A stretch of 64,000 bases of DNA from Streptomyces sp. PR69 (GCF_026420845.1 NZ_JAOWCB010000003.1:248001-312000), one strand, 5' to 3'. Numbered from the stretch's first letter, positions 1-7,664 are shown. A program made the numbers and translations. The notes: a model not told the origin generated them from the sequence alone.

Positions 1-2
1 TC

Positions 3-701
3 GGGCCCAACGGCTCGGGCAAGTCCACCTTGCTGCGCTGCCTCGCCGGGCTGCGTACGCCGTCGTCCGGGGAGGTCCGGTACGACGGCGAGCCGGTCGC
101 GGGCTGGAGCACACGGCGGCTGGCCGCGCATGCCGCGTTCGTCGAGCAGGCCGCCGACACCGACAGCGATCTGCGGGTGGCCGATGTCGTCGGCCTCGGG
201 CGCATGCCCTTCCGGGACCGCTGGCGCGGCCATGACGCCTATGACCGGGCCGTCGTGGCGGCGGCGCTGGAACGCATGGGCCTGACGGAGCTGTCGGGCC
301 GGTCGTGGAAGGCGCTGTCCGGCGGGGAGCGCCAGCGCGCCCATATCGCGCGGGCGCTGGCCCAGCAGCCGTACGCGATCCTGCTCGACGAGCCGACCAA
401 CCACCTCGATGTGAAGCATCAGCTGGAGTTGCTCCAGCTGCTGGCCGCGACCGACCAGACCGTGCTGGTGGCGCTGCACGACCTGTCGCTGGCGGCCCGC
501 TACTGCGACCGGCTGCTGCTGATGCACGACGGCCGGCCGGCGGCCGAGGGCCCGCCCGAGGAGGTGCTGACGCCGCGGCGCCTCGCGGAGGTCTTCGGCG
601 TCGACGCGGACGTCGCCCGGGACGCCCTGGGCCATCTCACGGTCGTCTACCGCGGCCCGCTCGCCGCGGACGGCCGCCGCGCCGAAGGCGTCAGCGTCTG
701 A
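3..701 (+). CDS. Iron/siderophore-type ABC transporter ATPase (5' truncated by the window edge)
   Basis: This is the ATP-hydrolysing subunit of a FecE/FhuC-type importer, which would sit on the cytoplasmic face of the membrane and power uptake of a ferric chelate or other metal complex. The visible part opens inside the Walker A motif (GPNGSGKST at codons 1-9). It continues with the signature LSGGERQRAHIARAL, Walker B ILLDEPTNHLD and the H-loop ALHD. The 232 visible residues are close to a full family length of about 260, so only some 30-40 N-terminal residues lie outside. The downstream DUF364-like, kinase and PLP genes run the same way after a 119-base spacer, so a shared metal-related role is likely. 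Permease and binding-protein genes should lie upstream. The substrate cannot be read from the ATPase alone. Confidence 0.9.
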   Translation, partial: GPNGSGKSTLLRCLAGLRTPSSGEVRYDGEPVAGWSTRRLAAHAAFVEQAADTDSDLRVADVVGLGRMPFRDRWRGHDAYDRAVVAAALERMGLTELSGRSWKALSGGERQRAHIARALAQQPYAILLDEPTNHLDVKHQLELLQLLAATDQTVLVALHDLSLAARYCDRLLLMHDGRPAAEGPPEEVLTPRRLAEVFGVDADVARDALGHLTVVYRGPLAADGRRAEGVSV

Positions 702-721
702 CGGCCGGCGGCACCTCCCCG

Positions 722-763
722 TTCACCAGACCTGTTCACCAGACCCTCCCCATTCACCAGACC
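722..763 (+). repeat. Three direct copies of an 11-bp repeat
   Basis: The sequence TTCACCAGACC occurs at 722-732, 735-745 and 753-763, within the 119-base spacer between the ABC ATPase stop and the next start. Start-to-start spacing is 13 and 18 bases. It could be a regulator-binding array or a slippage product. No promoter hexamers are obvious. Confidence 0.6.
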
Positions 764-820
764 CCAACCCGGCGCTTGCCGCCACTCGATGACACTTCAG
801 CCAAGGAGCGTACGACCCGC

Positions 821-1645
821 ATGAGCGTGGAAAGCCTGTTCAACGATGTGCTCGCAGGCGAGCACGGCCCGCTGCCGTCCGAGCTGACCGCGACGAGCGT
901 CTTCTGGGCCCACCACGGGACCCGGCTCAAGGGCGGCGCGACCACCTATCTCAACCAGTACGTCCTGCTGCGGCTCGGCGGCTCCTTCGGAGCCTGCGCC
1001 TTCGAGGCCGGGGAAATCGACCCGGCCGTCTGCCGCGAGGCGTCCGGCAGCCCGCTCGACAGCCTGCTGCGCGAGGGCCCGCTGCCGCTGCGGATCGCCG
1101 CCCTGGACGCCTATCTCGCCGAGACCCGCCCGCACCGCGAGGCCGCGGAGGCCGGCGATGCGGAGCCGGTCACCCTGCCGGCAGGGCCGCCTGAGGTCCG
1201 GGCACGCGCCCGCGACGCGGCGATCGCCGGGCTGCTGGACATACCCGACGGCGCGAAGGTGGCGCTGATCGGCGTCGTCAATCCGCTGATCGAGGCGATC
1301 CGGGAGCGCGGCGGCGTCCCGCTGCCGTGCGACTTCAACCTGCGCGCCACGCAGTGGGGCGATGCGGTGACGGACGACATGGAGGAGGTGCTCGGCGCGG
1401 CGGAGGCCGTCGTCGCCACCGGCATGACGATGAGCAACGGCTCCTTCGACACCATCCTGGCGCGCTGCCGCGAGCGCGGGGCGCCGCTGGTCGTCTACGC
1501 GCAGACCGGCAGCGCCGTCGCCCGCGCCTTCCTCGGCGACGGTGTCGCCGCCGTCTCCGCAGAACCGTTTCCCTTCTCGCAGTTCAGCGCCGAGCCCACC
1601 GCCCTGTACCGCTACCGCGCCGCGCTGCAGAAGGGCGGCTCGTGA
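821..1645 (+). CDS. Rossmann-like DUF364 (putative heavy-metal chelation) family protein
   Basis: This 274-residue soluble protein has a C-terminal half that resembles the DUF364/PF04016 Rossmann-like fold. The relevant segments are AKVALIGVVNPLIEAIRERG near residue 147, VVATGMTMSNGSFDTIL near 192 and GAPLVVYAQTGSA near 217. The NG in TMSNGSFD matches the family's conserved T-x-x-N-G-[ST] turn. Members are often found beside metal uptake or molybdenum-related genes, but no reaction is established. The ATG start is supported by AAGGAG at 803-808, although its spacer of 12 bases is long. The stop overlaps the next gene's GTG by four bases (GTGA), so the two are translationally coupled. I infer a metal-chelate handling or biosynthetic role from context only. 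Confidence 0.7.
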   Translation: MSVESLFNDVLAGEHGPLPSELTATSVFWAHHGTRLKGGATTYLNQYVLLRLGGSFGACAFEAGEIDPAVCREASGSPLDSLLREGPLPLRIAALDAYLAETRPHREAAEAGDAEPVTLPAGPPEVRARARDAAIAGLLDIPDGAKVALIGVVNPLIEAIRERGGVPLPCDFNLRATQWGDAVTDDMEEVLGAAEAVVATGMTMSNGSFDTILARCRERGAPLVVYAQTGSAVARAFLGDGVAAVSAEPFPFSQFSAEPTALYRYRAALQKGGS

Positions 1646-2742
1646 CCGGGTCCCGGGGACCCGCCGCGGCCGGGGAGCGTACGGCCGCATCCGGTGCGGC
1701 CGGGGCCGCTCAGCGGCTCACCGGCGCCGGATACGCCAGCTGCCACCACGGCGAGATCCTGCAGGGGGTCTTCCGTGACGGGCAGGGACAGCGCGTCGCG
1801 GGCCTGGTGACGCTGCCGCTGCCGGGCCTCGGCACCCGGGCGCGGTTCACCCGCCGCCCGGGCACGCCGCCCGAGGACCTCTCCGTCACCCCCGCGGACC
1901 GCGCCAAGGCGCTGCGCGCGGCAGCCCTCGCCGAAGCGGAGTGCTGCCGGCTGGGGCGGACCGAGCCCTGCGGCGGCCGGCTGCGGCTGGACGGTGACAT
2001 CCCCGTCGGGCTGGGCATGGGCTCCTCCAGCAGCGATGTGATCGCCGCCGTGCGCGCGGTCGCGGCGGCCCACGGGATGAGCCTGACGCCTCAGGCGATC
2101 GCCCGGCTCGCCGTCCGTGCGGAACAGGCGTCCGACCCGCTGATGCTCGACGGCGGCCCGCTGCTGTTCGCCCAGCGCGAAGGGCGGGTGCTGGAGGTGT
2201 TCGGCAGCGCCCTGCCGCCCGCCGTCGTGGTCGGCTGCACCCTGGGCGGCGGCCGCCCGGTGGACACCCTGGCGCTGCCCCGGCACACCTGCGGCGAGGC
2301 GGATCTGGACGCGTACGAGGAGCTGCGCACGGCCCTGCGCCGCGCGGTCGCCGACCGTGACGCCCGGCTCCTGGGCCGCGTCAGCACCGAGAGCGCACGC
2401 CTCGGCCAACGACGGCTGCCGCAGGAGGAGTTCAGAACGCTGGAGGAGATCGCCGCGCGCGTCGGCGCGTGCGGGGTGCAGATCGCCCACAGCGGCAGCG
2501 TCGCCGGACTCCTCTTCGACCCGGCGGCGGAACCGGCGGACGGCCTCCGGCGACGCCTGCGCGACTGCGCGACCGCGCTGGCCGGTCACGGCATGCCGGT
2601 CTCCCGGATCTTCACGACCTGCGACACCCCCACCCGCTTCACGATCAACGAGGAATCCTTCCATGGACGAGCACATAGCGGAGTCGATCGGCAGGCCGGA
2701 CCTGGTGCGTCTCGACGACGGACTCATCTGCCTGCGCTTTGA
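1642..2742 (+). CDS. GHMP kinase, PduX/L-threonine kinase-like
   Basis: This is a 366-residue small-molecule kinase of the GHMP superfamily. The ATP-binding loop reads PVGLGMGSSSSDVIAA (about residues 117-132), the PduX-type form of P-x-x-G-L-G-S-S-[AS]. The N-terminal GYASCHHGEILQGVF segment and the C-terminal GACGVQIAHSGSVAGLLF segment match the substrate and third GHMP motifs. PduX phosphorylates L-threonine, so O-phosphothreonine or O-phosphoserine is the likely product here. GTG at 1642 is chosen because it overlaps the upstream TGA. The reading frame runs 80 bases into the following PLP gene, so the last 27 residues (Arg/Gly-rich, no family resemblance) may be dispensable. Pairing with a PLP enzyme that could use a phospho-amino acid is the main functional clue. 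Confidence 0.8.
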   Translation: MTGSRGPAAAGERTAASGAAGAAQRLTGAGYASCHHGEILQGVFRDGQGQRVAGLVTLPLPGLGTRARFTRRPGTPPEDLSVTPADRAKALRAAALAEAECCRLGRTEPCGGRLRLDGDIPVGLGMGSSSSDVIAAVRAVAAAHGMSLTPQAIARLAVRAEQASDPLMLDGGPLLFAQREGRVLEVFGSALPPAVVVGCTLGGGRPVDTLALPRHTCGEADLDAYEELRTALRRAVADRDARLLGRVSTESARLGQRRLPQEEFRTLEEIAARVGACGVQIAHSGSVAGLLFDPAAEPADGLRRRLRDCATALAGHGMPVSRIFTTCDTPTRFTINEESFHGRAHSGVDRQAGPGASRRRTHLPAL

Positions 2743-3736
2743 GACCATGAAGGTCGTCTCCGCGCTGGCCGCGGTGCGGCATCTGCTGGACACCGGGGCC
2801 GTGCGGCGCGGGGACACGCTGCTGGACAGCTCCAGCGGCATCTACGCGTACGCGCTGGCGCTGGCGTGTCACCGCTACGGCATGCGCTGCCATATCGTCG
2901 GCTCCACGACCGTGGACCGCACCCTGCGCACGCAGTTGGGCATCCTCGGGGCCCGGCTGGAGCAGATGGAGCCGAGCAGCGATCTCAAGCTGGACCAGAA
3001 GCGCCGGGTGGAGCGCATCCAGGAGATCCTGCGCGAGCACCCCGAGTACCACTGGATGCGCCAGTACCACGACGACATCCACTACCTCGGCTACCGGTCG
3101 GTCGCCGACCGCATCCGCCGGGAGACGGGACAGGAGCGGCTGACGGTCGTCGGGGGCGTCGGCTCGGGCGCGTCTACGGGCGCGCTGGCCCGGTATCTGC
3201 GCGCCGCGCGGCCGGACGTCCGGCCTGAATCCGGGCCCGAAGTCCGGCCCGGCATCCGGCCGGACGTCCAGCTGGTGGGCGTGCAGCCCTTCGGAAGCGT
3301 CACCTTCGGCAGCGAGCATGTCTCCGACCCCGAGATCATCATCGCGGGGATCGGCAGCTCGATCCCCTTCGGAAACGTCCGGCACCGGTCGTACGACGCC
3401 GTCCACTGGGTGTCCTTCGAGGCGGCGCTCGCGGGCAGCGTCGATCTGCTGCGCCGCCACGCGGTGTTCGCCGGGCTGTCCACCGGGGCGGGGTATCTCG
3501 CCGCCCGCTGGGAGCGGCGGCTGACGCCCGACCGCACGGTGCTCTTCATCGCCGCCGACACCGGCCACCGGTACGCGGACTCGGTCTTCGCCCGCCACGC
3601 GGAGGCGGCGCGCCTGGAGGACCTGGCCCCGCACACAGTGATGACGACGCGGTCGCTGGCCCTGCCCTGGTCCCGTATGGACTGGTCCGGGGCCCCGGCG
3701 CCGACGGAAGCGGTGACGGCGGCCGCGACGGGCTGA
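2663..3736 (+). CDS. PLP-dependent beta-replacement enzyme, cysteine synthase/SbnA-like, divergent
   Basis: This is a 357-residue fold-type II PLP enzyme. The likely Schiff-base lysine is Lys30 in ETMKVVSA. The PLP-phosphate loop is GGVGSGASTG (164-173). The substrate/PLP loop, TSGNTG in cysteine synthases, is changed to SSGIYA (57-62), so the usual Asn and final Gly are absent. Residues 183-202 form an Arg-Pro-rich repeat absent from typical members. ATG 2663 follows GAGGA and lies inside the end of the kinase gene. Staphyloferrin SbnA makes a diaminopropionate precursor from O-phosphoserine, and the adjacent kinase could supply such a substrate. It may equally be a lyase or a cystathionine-beta-synthase-like enzyme. 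The exact reaction is unknown. Confidence 0.75.
   Translation: MDEHIAESIGRPDLVRLDDGLICLRFETMKVVSALAAVRHLLDTGAVRRGDTLLDSSSGIYAYALALACHRYGMRCHIVGSTTVDRTLRTQLGILGARLEQMEPSSDLKLDQKRRVERIQEILREHPEYHWMRQYHDDIHYLGYRSVADRIRRETGQERLTVVGGVGSGASTGALARYLRAARPDVRPESGPEVRPGIRPDVQLVGVQPFGSVTFGSEHVSDPEIIIAGIGSSIPFGNVRHRSYDAVHWVSFEAALAGSVDLLRRHAVFAGLSTGAGYLAARWERRLTPDRTVLFIAADTGHRYADSVFARHAEAARLEDLAPHTVMTTRSLALPWSRMDWSGAPAPTEAVTAAATG
3208..3272 (+). repeat. In-frame GC-rich minisatellite with a 16-bp perfect palindrome
   Basis: The segment encodes alternating Arg-Pro-Asp/Glu-Val units inside the PLP enzyme. It contains the perfect palindrome GGCCGGACGTCCGGCC at 3210-3225, and the related half GGCCGGACGTCC recurs at about 3256-3267. 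It reads as an in-frame expansion at a surface loop that follows the PLP-phosphate loop. Confidence 0.6.
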
Positions 3737-3779
3737 GGCCCGCGGGGCGACGCGCCGCGTCATCGCGCACACGTCACGC

Positions 3780-4499
3780 TCAAACACCCGCCCCGGCCAA
3801 GGGCCTCGGGCCCGAGGCCCCGGCGACCGCGCCCACGGCCGGGGCCGGGGCGGCCGGTTCGGCTGAGCGCGTCTCCGTGTCCTCGGCCTCGTACAGCAGG
3901 TCCATCAGCGTCGCGCGGGCCCGCGCCACCCGTGAGCGCACAGTGCCGACGGGGCAGCGGCACACCTGGGCGGCCTCCGCGTACGGCAGCCCGAGAAGCT
4001 GGGTGAGCACGAAGGCGTCGCGCCGCTCGGCGGGCAGCAGGGCAAGCAGCTCCAGCAGTGCGACGCCGTCCTCGAAGCCGGGCAGACCGCGCGGCTGAGC
4101 GCGTTCGGCGGCGGACTGCCAGTCGTCGGCCCCGGCGAGCCGAGGCCGGGCCGCGGCACGGCGCAGACTGTCGACCACCGTGCGGCGCGCGATCGTCAGC
4201 AGCCATGTACGGGCGGAGGAACGGCCTTCGAAGCGGTGCAGACTGCCCAGGGCCCGCACGAACGTGTCCTGGGTCAGATCGTCGGCCGACTGGCGGTCCG
4301 CGCTGAGCGCGGCGACATAGCGCCAGACGTCACGGTGCAGCGCCCGGACGAACTGCTCCACGGCCTCACGGTCGCCGCCGCGGGCCTTGAGCGCCCAGCC
4401 GGTCACGGCCGCGTCACGCGGGGTCGGCGCACCGGCCGGGGCGTGGCGGGCGGAGACGTCGCCGGAATCTGTCGGGCTGCAGGGCAGGGCGGTGGTCAT
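3780..4499 (-). CDS. ECF-type RNA polymerase sigma factor
   Basis: This is a 239-residue alternative sigma factor directing RNA polymerase to a small regulon. The sigma-2 region (about 38-110) contains DDLTQDTFVRAL and SSARTWLLTIARRTVVDSLRR. The sigma-4 region (about 145-200) contains the helix-turn-helix GLPYAEAAQVCRCPVGTVRSRVARAR. An N-terminal extension of about 35 residues and a C-terminal Ala/Pro-rich tail of about 40 residues flank the core. ATG 4499 is preceded by GAGAGGG. No anti-sigma factor with a CHCC zinc motif is adjacent. The nearest same-strand upstream gene is a membrane protein beyond a 954-base repeat-rich spacer, so co-transcription is uncertain. It ends 43 bases from the convergent PLP gene. 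Confidence 0.92.
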   Translation of the reverse strand: MTTALPCSPTDSGDVSARHAPAGAPTPRDAAVTGWALKARGGDREAVEQFVRALHRDVWRYVAALSADRQSADDLTQDTFVRALGSLHRFEGRSSARTWLLTIARRTVVDSLRRAAARPRLAGADDWQSAAERAQPRGLPGFEDGVALLELLALLPAERRDAFVLTQLLGLPYAEAAQVCRCPVGTVRSRVARARATLMDLLYEAEDTETRSAEPAAPAPAVGAVAGASGPRPLAGAGV

Positions 4500-5453
4500 C
4501 GGCTGATGTCCCTCTCGGTGGTCCTCGATATCCCGGCCCGATCCCGGACGGTTCAGGCCGGTCTGTCATTCCGGCCCCGTATGGTCGGCGGGCCGGAGTC
4601 CCGAGCGCGTACGGCGGTGGCCGCGCGGGCGTCGGGGTGCCGGCTGTCGGCGCCCGACAGCGGCCAGGAGGTGTTGCGTCCGCCCGGCGACCAGGGCGGT
4701 GACGGCCATGGCCCGGGCCCGGTCCGGGGGTTGTCTCCCCCACCCCTCCCCCTCCCCTCGGAGGGGCCAACGCCGTTGCCGCCCGGCGGTCCCGGGCCGG
4801 GAGCTCCGGAAAGCCGCCCGGCGGAGACCGAGAAGGCCGGTGGTGCAACGGCATCGCCCTGAGGGCGTGGGGGTGACCCCACTTCCCGCAACTGGAGGCA
4901 AGCCCCCAGACCCCTCCGGGGAGAGGGCTTACGGGGCTGCCGCCCCGCACCCCAGCGGGCGGCAGCTTCGCGCCGCCCGCCCCCGGGTACGGCCTGAAGG
5001 CCGTGCCCTCAGCTGCCCCGGCTGCCGCCCGGACTCCTCCCCCAGACCCCGTCCGAAGGACCCCCACGGAGGTGCCGCAGGAGACCTCCACGGGGTGCCT
5101 CCCAGCGGACGCTGGAGGAGATCGAGGCGCGAGGGCGGGACAACCCGGCCCACCGGCGATGGAGCCGAGCAACTCCACAATCCAGCCCCGGTGATCGAGA
5201 CGCACGAACGGTACGCCCCAGCCTTTCGGACGACCGAGGCGAGGCCGCGCAGCACAATCCAGCCCCACTGCCTTTGAGGCGCACAGTCATCCCCGCCGAC
5301 GCTTGAGGCGCGGGGACCGGAAACCCAGCCCCGCCGACGCTTGAGGCGCGAGGGGCTGCACAATCCAGCCTCGTGGGGGTACCCCCAGCGGTAGCTGGGG
5401 GAGTTTGAGGCGCGGGGGTCCGGGGGCGGAGCCTCCGCACGGGGTCTGGGGCT
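4500..5453. repeat. Intergenic repeat block A: hairpins and GAGGCGC-tagged repeats
   Basis: I see no credible gene in these 954 bases. They are built from dispersed units. A copy of the CTGGGGGC..GCCCCCAG-TTACGGGAA hairpin family lies at about 4877-4908 (reversed, degenerate). Two tandem copies of a CCAGCCCCGCCGACGC-TTGAGGCGC unit lie at about 5297-5350. An eight-bp stem with a GGTA loop lies at 5382-5401 and is followed by TTTGAGGCGCG. Another hairpin at 5446-5463, followed by TTACGGGAA, forms the 3' end of the neighbouring gene. The same units recur at 15.6 kb and 49.4 kb. The ECF sigma promoter must lie within about 150 bases of 4499, but no consensus is clear. Confidence 0.75.
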
Positions 5454-6242
5454 TCAGCCCCAGTTACGGGAAGTGGGGGTCCCCCATGCCCCAGGGCGTA
5501 GGGAGAGGGGTGGGGGAAAGACCCTCCGGAACGGGCCCCGGGCTGGAGGACCTCGCAGCGGGGTCGCGTAGACGAGCAGCCGCCGCCGCGGCACCCACAC
5601 GGCATGGCCACGGCGGCACCGCACCCGCACCCCCCGCGACGGCGGCAACGCCACCCACAGCGGCACCCTCAGCGGCGCGGCAACCCACGCGGCCACGGCG
5701 CGCAGCACCCGGAAAGCCGCACGCTCCCCATGGGCCAGCCACAGCCCGCAGATCAGCGCGGCCAGCAGATGCGCGGCGACCATGCCGAGCGGCGTCACAC
5801 CGGCGGCGCCGTGCACCAGGGCTGCCCCGGCGTCAACCGCCTGGCCGGCATGGCCAGCCTGGCCGTGCCCCCCGGACACGGCCATGCCGCCTGCGGGATG
5901 GAGCGTGCCCAGCGCGCCGCTGGTGACATGGCCCAGCCAGCCGTCGACGACCGAGGCGCGACCGCCGGGAGCGGCCGCCGTCCCTTCCGCCGCCTGGGCG
6001 AGTGAGAAGCCGCTGTGCAGCAGCGTCTGCACCGCCACGGTGGCGGCGGTGACCGCGCCGAGGCCGCGTTCGCGCCGGGCGGGGGCCCAGGCAGCGGCGG
6101 CGGTCGCCGCGCATCCGGCGGCCATGGCCCAGCCGGGCACCGGAGTGCCGGACATCACCGCGTGGCCCAGAGACGCGAGCAGCACGCAGACGACCGCGAA
6201 CACCGCGGCGCGCACCGCGCGCGTCCCTCGCCCCGCCGTCAT
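5454..6242 (-). CDS. Multi-pass integral membrane protein of unknown function, His-containing
   Basis: This is a 262-residue protein with about four predicted membrane helices: near residues 8-30 (AAVFAVVCVLLASLGHAVM), 36-52, 60-78, and a long hydrophobic stretch at about 150-195 (AAHLLAALICGLWLAHGE). Between helices 3 and 4 lies a Gly/His/Ala-rich loop (SGGHGQAGHAGQ), and histidines also sit at helix ends, so metal interaction is possible but unproven. ATG 6242 was chosen over 6299 because the first 19 residues of the longer form are Arg-rich and precede the first helix. The final 20 or so residues are encoded by the dispersed TTACGGGAA-hairpin repeat, which suggests that the ancestral stop was lost. 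I do not recognise a named family with confidence. Confidence 0.65.
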   Translation of the reverse strand: MTAGRGTRAVRAAVFAVVCVLLASLGHAVMSGTPVPGWAMAAGCAATAAAAWAPARRERGLGAVTAATVAVQTLLHSGFSLAQAAEGTAAAPGGRASVVDGWLGHVTSGALGTLHPAGGMAVSGGHGQAGHAGQAVDAGAALVHGAAGVTPLGMVAAHLLAALICGLWLAHGERAAFRVLRAVAAWVAAPLRVPLWVALPPSRGVRVRCRRGHAVWVPRRRLLVYATPLRGPPARGPFRRVFPPPLSLRPGAWGTPTSRNWG

Positions 6243-6539
6243 CCGGCCCCATCCCCATCGCTGTCGCGTCGTCGCCGCACATCGCCGTACGGCTTGCACC
6301 GTGGGGTACGCAGCTGGCTCTCGCCGCGCTCAGCGTCCCACCTGTGACTCAGGACACAAAAGAGCGCCACTGTAGCGCTGTGTGCCGCCGCATGCGGGCT
6401 CCGGCCATTGACGCGGCCGACAACCGATGCCACTTTGGGTAATGTATCGAGTACAGAGAATTACTGATTCTCGCAATCGAGAGCGGGTGAGCATGGCGGC
6501 GGCACGGAAACACATCCCCACGCGGGCAGAGGACCGCCC
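6243..6539. promoter_or_regulatory. AT-richer divergent promoter region upstream of the amidinotransferase gene
   Basis: This 297-base region separates divergent genes. From about 6425 to 6480 the base composition falls well below the surroundings. It holds an inverted repeat GAGAAT-5 nt-ATTCTC at 6456-6472, preceded by GGGTAATGTATCGAGTAC. It is a candidate operator or promoter for the + strand gene. No exact sigma consensus can be assigned. Confidence 0.4.
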
Positions 6540-7664
6540 GTGATGCCGGAGACGCCGCCCGCCGCTGACGACGCCGCGGAACCTCTCGTTTCGCCGGTCG
6601 GGTCGCACAACGAGTGGGACCCGCTGGAGGAGATCATCGTCGGACGCCTCGACGGCGCGACGATGCCCACCAGCCATCCGGTCGTGACCTGCAACCTCCC
6701 ACCGTGGGCGGCGCGGCTGTACAGGCCTGCCTCGGGTTTCGCCTATCCGCGCATGCTGGTCGAGACAGCGCAGCATGAGCTCGAACAGTACGTCGCCCTC
6801 CTGCGGTCCCTCGGGGTCACGGTCCGACGCCCGGACGCGGTCGACCACAGACGCCGCTTCAGCACCCCGGACTGGTCGTCGCGGGGCTTCGCCACGTCCT
6901 GTCCGCGTGACAGCATGCTCGTCATCGGCGATGAGATCATCGAGACTCCGATGGCATGGCCGTGCCGGTATTTCGAGACGCACCCCTATCGAACGATCCT
7001 CAAGGACTACTTCCGGCGCGGCGCACGGTGGACGGCGGCCCCCAAGCCGCAGCTGACCGATGCGCTGTACGAGGCGGATTTCCGCGCCCCCAGGCCCGGC
7101 GAGCCCATGCGCTATATCCTCACCGAGTTCGAGCCGGTGTTCGACGCGGCGGATTTCGTGCGCGCGGGACGCGACCTGTTCGTCACACGGAGCAATGTCA
7201 CCAACCGTATGGGCATCGACTGGCTGCGCCGCCATCTCGGCTCCGGCTATCGCATCCACGAGATCGAGAGCCGCTGTCGTACGCCCATGCACATCGATAC
7301 GACACTCGCCCTGCTCGCTCCCGGCAAGGTGATGATCAACCCTGAGTACATCGACGTCGACCGCCTGCCCGACGCGCTGCGCTCTTGGGACATCCTGATC
7401 CCCCCTGAGCCCAAACCGATCGACGAGCGTCTGCTCAGGATCACTTCGATGTGCGGCAAGTGGCTCAGCCTGAACGTTCTTGTGATCGACGGAAAGCGCG
7501 TCATCGCGGAACGGCACCACACAGACCTGCTGCGCGCACTCGAAAGATGGGGCTTCGAGCCGATTCCATGCGACCTGCTGCACTACGCGCCGTTCGGAGG
7601 CTCATTCCACTGCGCGACCCTCGATGTCCGGCGTCGCGGCACGCTTGAGTCGTATGTCCGCTGA
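6540..7664 (+). CDS. Arginine:glycine amidinotransferase (GATM/StrB1-like) family enzyme
   Basis: The enzyme transfers the amidino group of arginine to an amine acceptor through a covalent amidino-cysteine. The full-length domain is present, at 374 residues against about 386 for mature GATM. Visible landmarks are NEWDPLEEIIVGR near the N-terminus, PRDSMLVIGDEIIETPMAW with the first catalytic-region Asp, EPVFDAADFVRAGRDLF with the triad Asp, MHIDTT with the triad His, and GGSFHCATLDVRRRGT with the nucleophilic Cys near the C-terminus. All triad residues are kept. Start: GTG 6540 and ATG 6543 are adjacent, both after AGAGGA. No pathway genes flank it, so the acceptor (glycine, another amino acid or an aminocyclitol) is unknown. 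The gene's lower GC compared with its neighbours hints at transfer. Confidence 0.9.
   Translation: MMPETPPAADDAAEPLVSPVGSHNEWDPLEEIIVGRLDGATMPTSHPVVTCNLPPWAARLYRPASGFAYPRMLVETAQHELEQYVALLRSLGVTVRRPDAVDHRRRFSTPDWSSRGFATSCPRDSMLVIGDEIIETPMAWPCRYFETHPYRTILKDYFRRGARWTAAPKPQLTDALYEADFRAPRPGEPMRYILTEFEPVFDAADFVRAGRDLFVTRSNVTNRMGIDWLRRHLGSGYRIHEIESRCRTPMHIDTTLALLAPGKVMINPEYIDVDRLPDALRSWDILIPPEPKPIDERLLRITSMCGKWLSLNVLVIDGKRVIAERHHTDLLRALERWGFEPIPCDLLHYAPFGGSFHCATLDVRRRGTLESYVR

Noticed and set aside
4236..5363. Overlapping open frames across repeat block A
   Set aside because: All are Gly/Pro/Arg-rich translations of the dispersed repeats, with frames open on several phases and no domain.
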